Assembly (NCBI GenBank): GCA_964608025.1 | Contig: CAZSLO010000024.1 | Coordinates: 1-23,416, forward strand | Length of the DNA stretch: 23,416 nucleotides | Source: CAZSLO01 sp964608025 | Lineage (GTDB): Bacteria; Chloroflexota; Dehalococcoidia; Lucifugimonadales; CAJWER01 | Reading direction: 5' to 3' | Shown: one piece after another, positions 23,264 to 23,416 of the stretch | Numbering within the stretch: position 1 is the stretch's first letter | Layout of the letters: each line of letters begins with the position of its first letter | Program-made: the position numbers and the translations under genes | Notes under the pieces: generated by a model | Database searches by the model: none | Seen by the model: the letters and a program-made list of their open reading frames with translations, nothing else | Told to the model about the DNA's origin: nothing

Positions 23264-23416
23264 TCAGTGGCCACCACATCCACAACCACCACCACAACCG
23301 CAGCCGCCACAACCTCCACCACTCATCTGCATATTTGGATTGCTTATAACAAATCCACTGCGCATCAAGCCATCAACGTAGTCTATCTGTGACCCGTCAA
23401 CTAGGGAGGCACTCTC
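23264..23416 (-). CDS. Iron-sulfur cluster assembly protein IscA/HesB family (3' part)
   Basis: Only the last 50 residues lie in the window; the 5' part runs off the end. LVDGSQIDYVDGLMRSGFVI and SNPNM match the core of A-type Fe-S carrier proteins. Normally a CGCG motif and a short tail follow. Here the tail is an expanded Gly/Cys segment with five Cys residues (36, 39, 41, 45 and 47 of the visible part), ending GGH before TGA. A-type carriers hold or pass on Fe-S clusters or iron through these Cys. A strong intrinsic terminator follows. Which A-type subgroup it belongs to cannot be told. Confidence 0.92.
   Translation of the reverse strand, partial: ESASLVDGSQIDYVDGLMRSGFVISNPNMQMSGGGCGGCGCGGGCGCGGH

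Overview
The window looks like a piece of a marine Chloroflexota genome, most likely Dehalococcoidia of the SAR202 type. The reasons are moderate GC, a dense housekeeping layout, frequent TTG/GTG starts, and a catabolic block built on an enolase-superfamily enzyme, a family reported to be expanded in SAR202 genomes. This placement is inference from gene content. No 16S or 23S rRNA gene is present. The first ~110 bases are a polypyrimidine/poly-C run that looks like a contig-end artefact.

Layout. (1) 138-3854, minus strand: an S1-domain protein followed by the ClpC unfoldase, with an orphan 5S rRNA (3968-4091) just upstream in the same direction. (2) 4316-8633, minus strand: an accessory catabolic block of four genes. 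In transcription order these are a mandelate racemase/enolase-superfamily enzyme, a threonine-synthase-like PLP enzyme (14-nt overlap), a PhyH-type Fe(II)/2-oxoglutarate dioxygenase and a Gfo/Idh/MocA oxidoreductase. The second pair has its own good promoter overlapped by a 13-bp palindrome. (3) 8751-9149: a small ribbon-helix-helix-like protein; the 283 bases after it (9150-9432) hold only a possible promoter. (4) 9433-10956, plus strand: lspA and an RluA-family pseudouridine synthase. (5) 10998-11520, minus strand: the decayed remains of a ZIP-family metal transporter, not an open gene. (6) 11542-18396, plus strand: gltX, a yqeY-like gene, purQ, a DMT (EamA) transporter split into two ORFs, purL, an FmdB-type zinc ribbon gene and dtd. 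(7) 18574-23078, minus strand: a site-2-protease-like M50 peptidase, a divergent tyrA, aroA, gmk and a TPR lipoprotein. (8) 23264-23416, minus strand: the 3' end of an IscA/HesB gene with a strong terminator behind it.

The housekeeping genes serve tRNA charging and proofreading (gltX, dtd), rRNA modification, lipoprotein maturation, de novo purine synthesis (purQ, purL, gmk) and aromatic amino acid synthesis (tyrA, aroA). Most of the novelty is in the four-gene catabolic block and its palindrome, the tyrA homologue lacking both catalytic histidines, the split transporter lodged between purQ and purL, the ZIP pseudogene out of which the gltX promoter reads, and a recurring extended -10 motif. 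No tRNA, CRISPR array, insertion sequence or integrase was seen.
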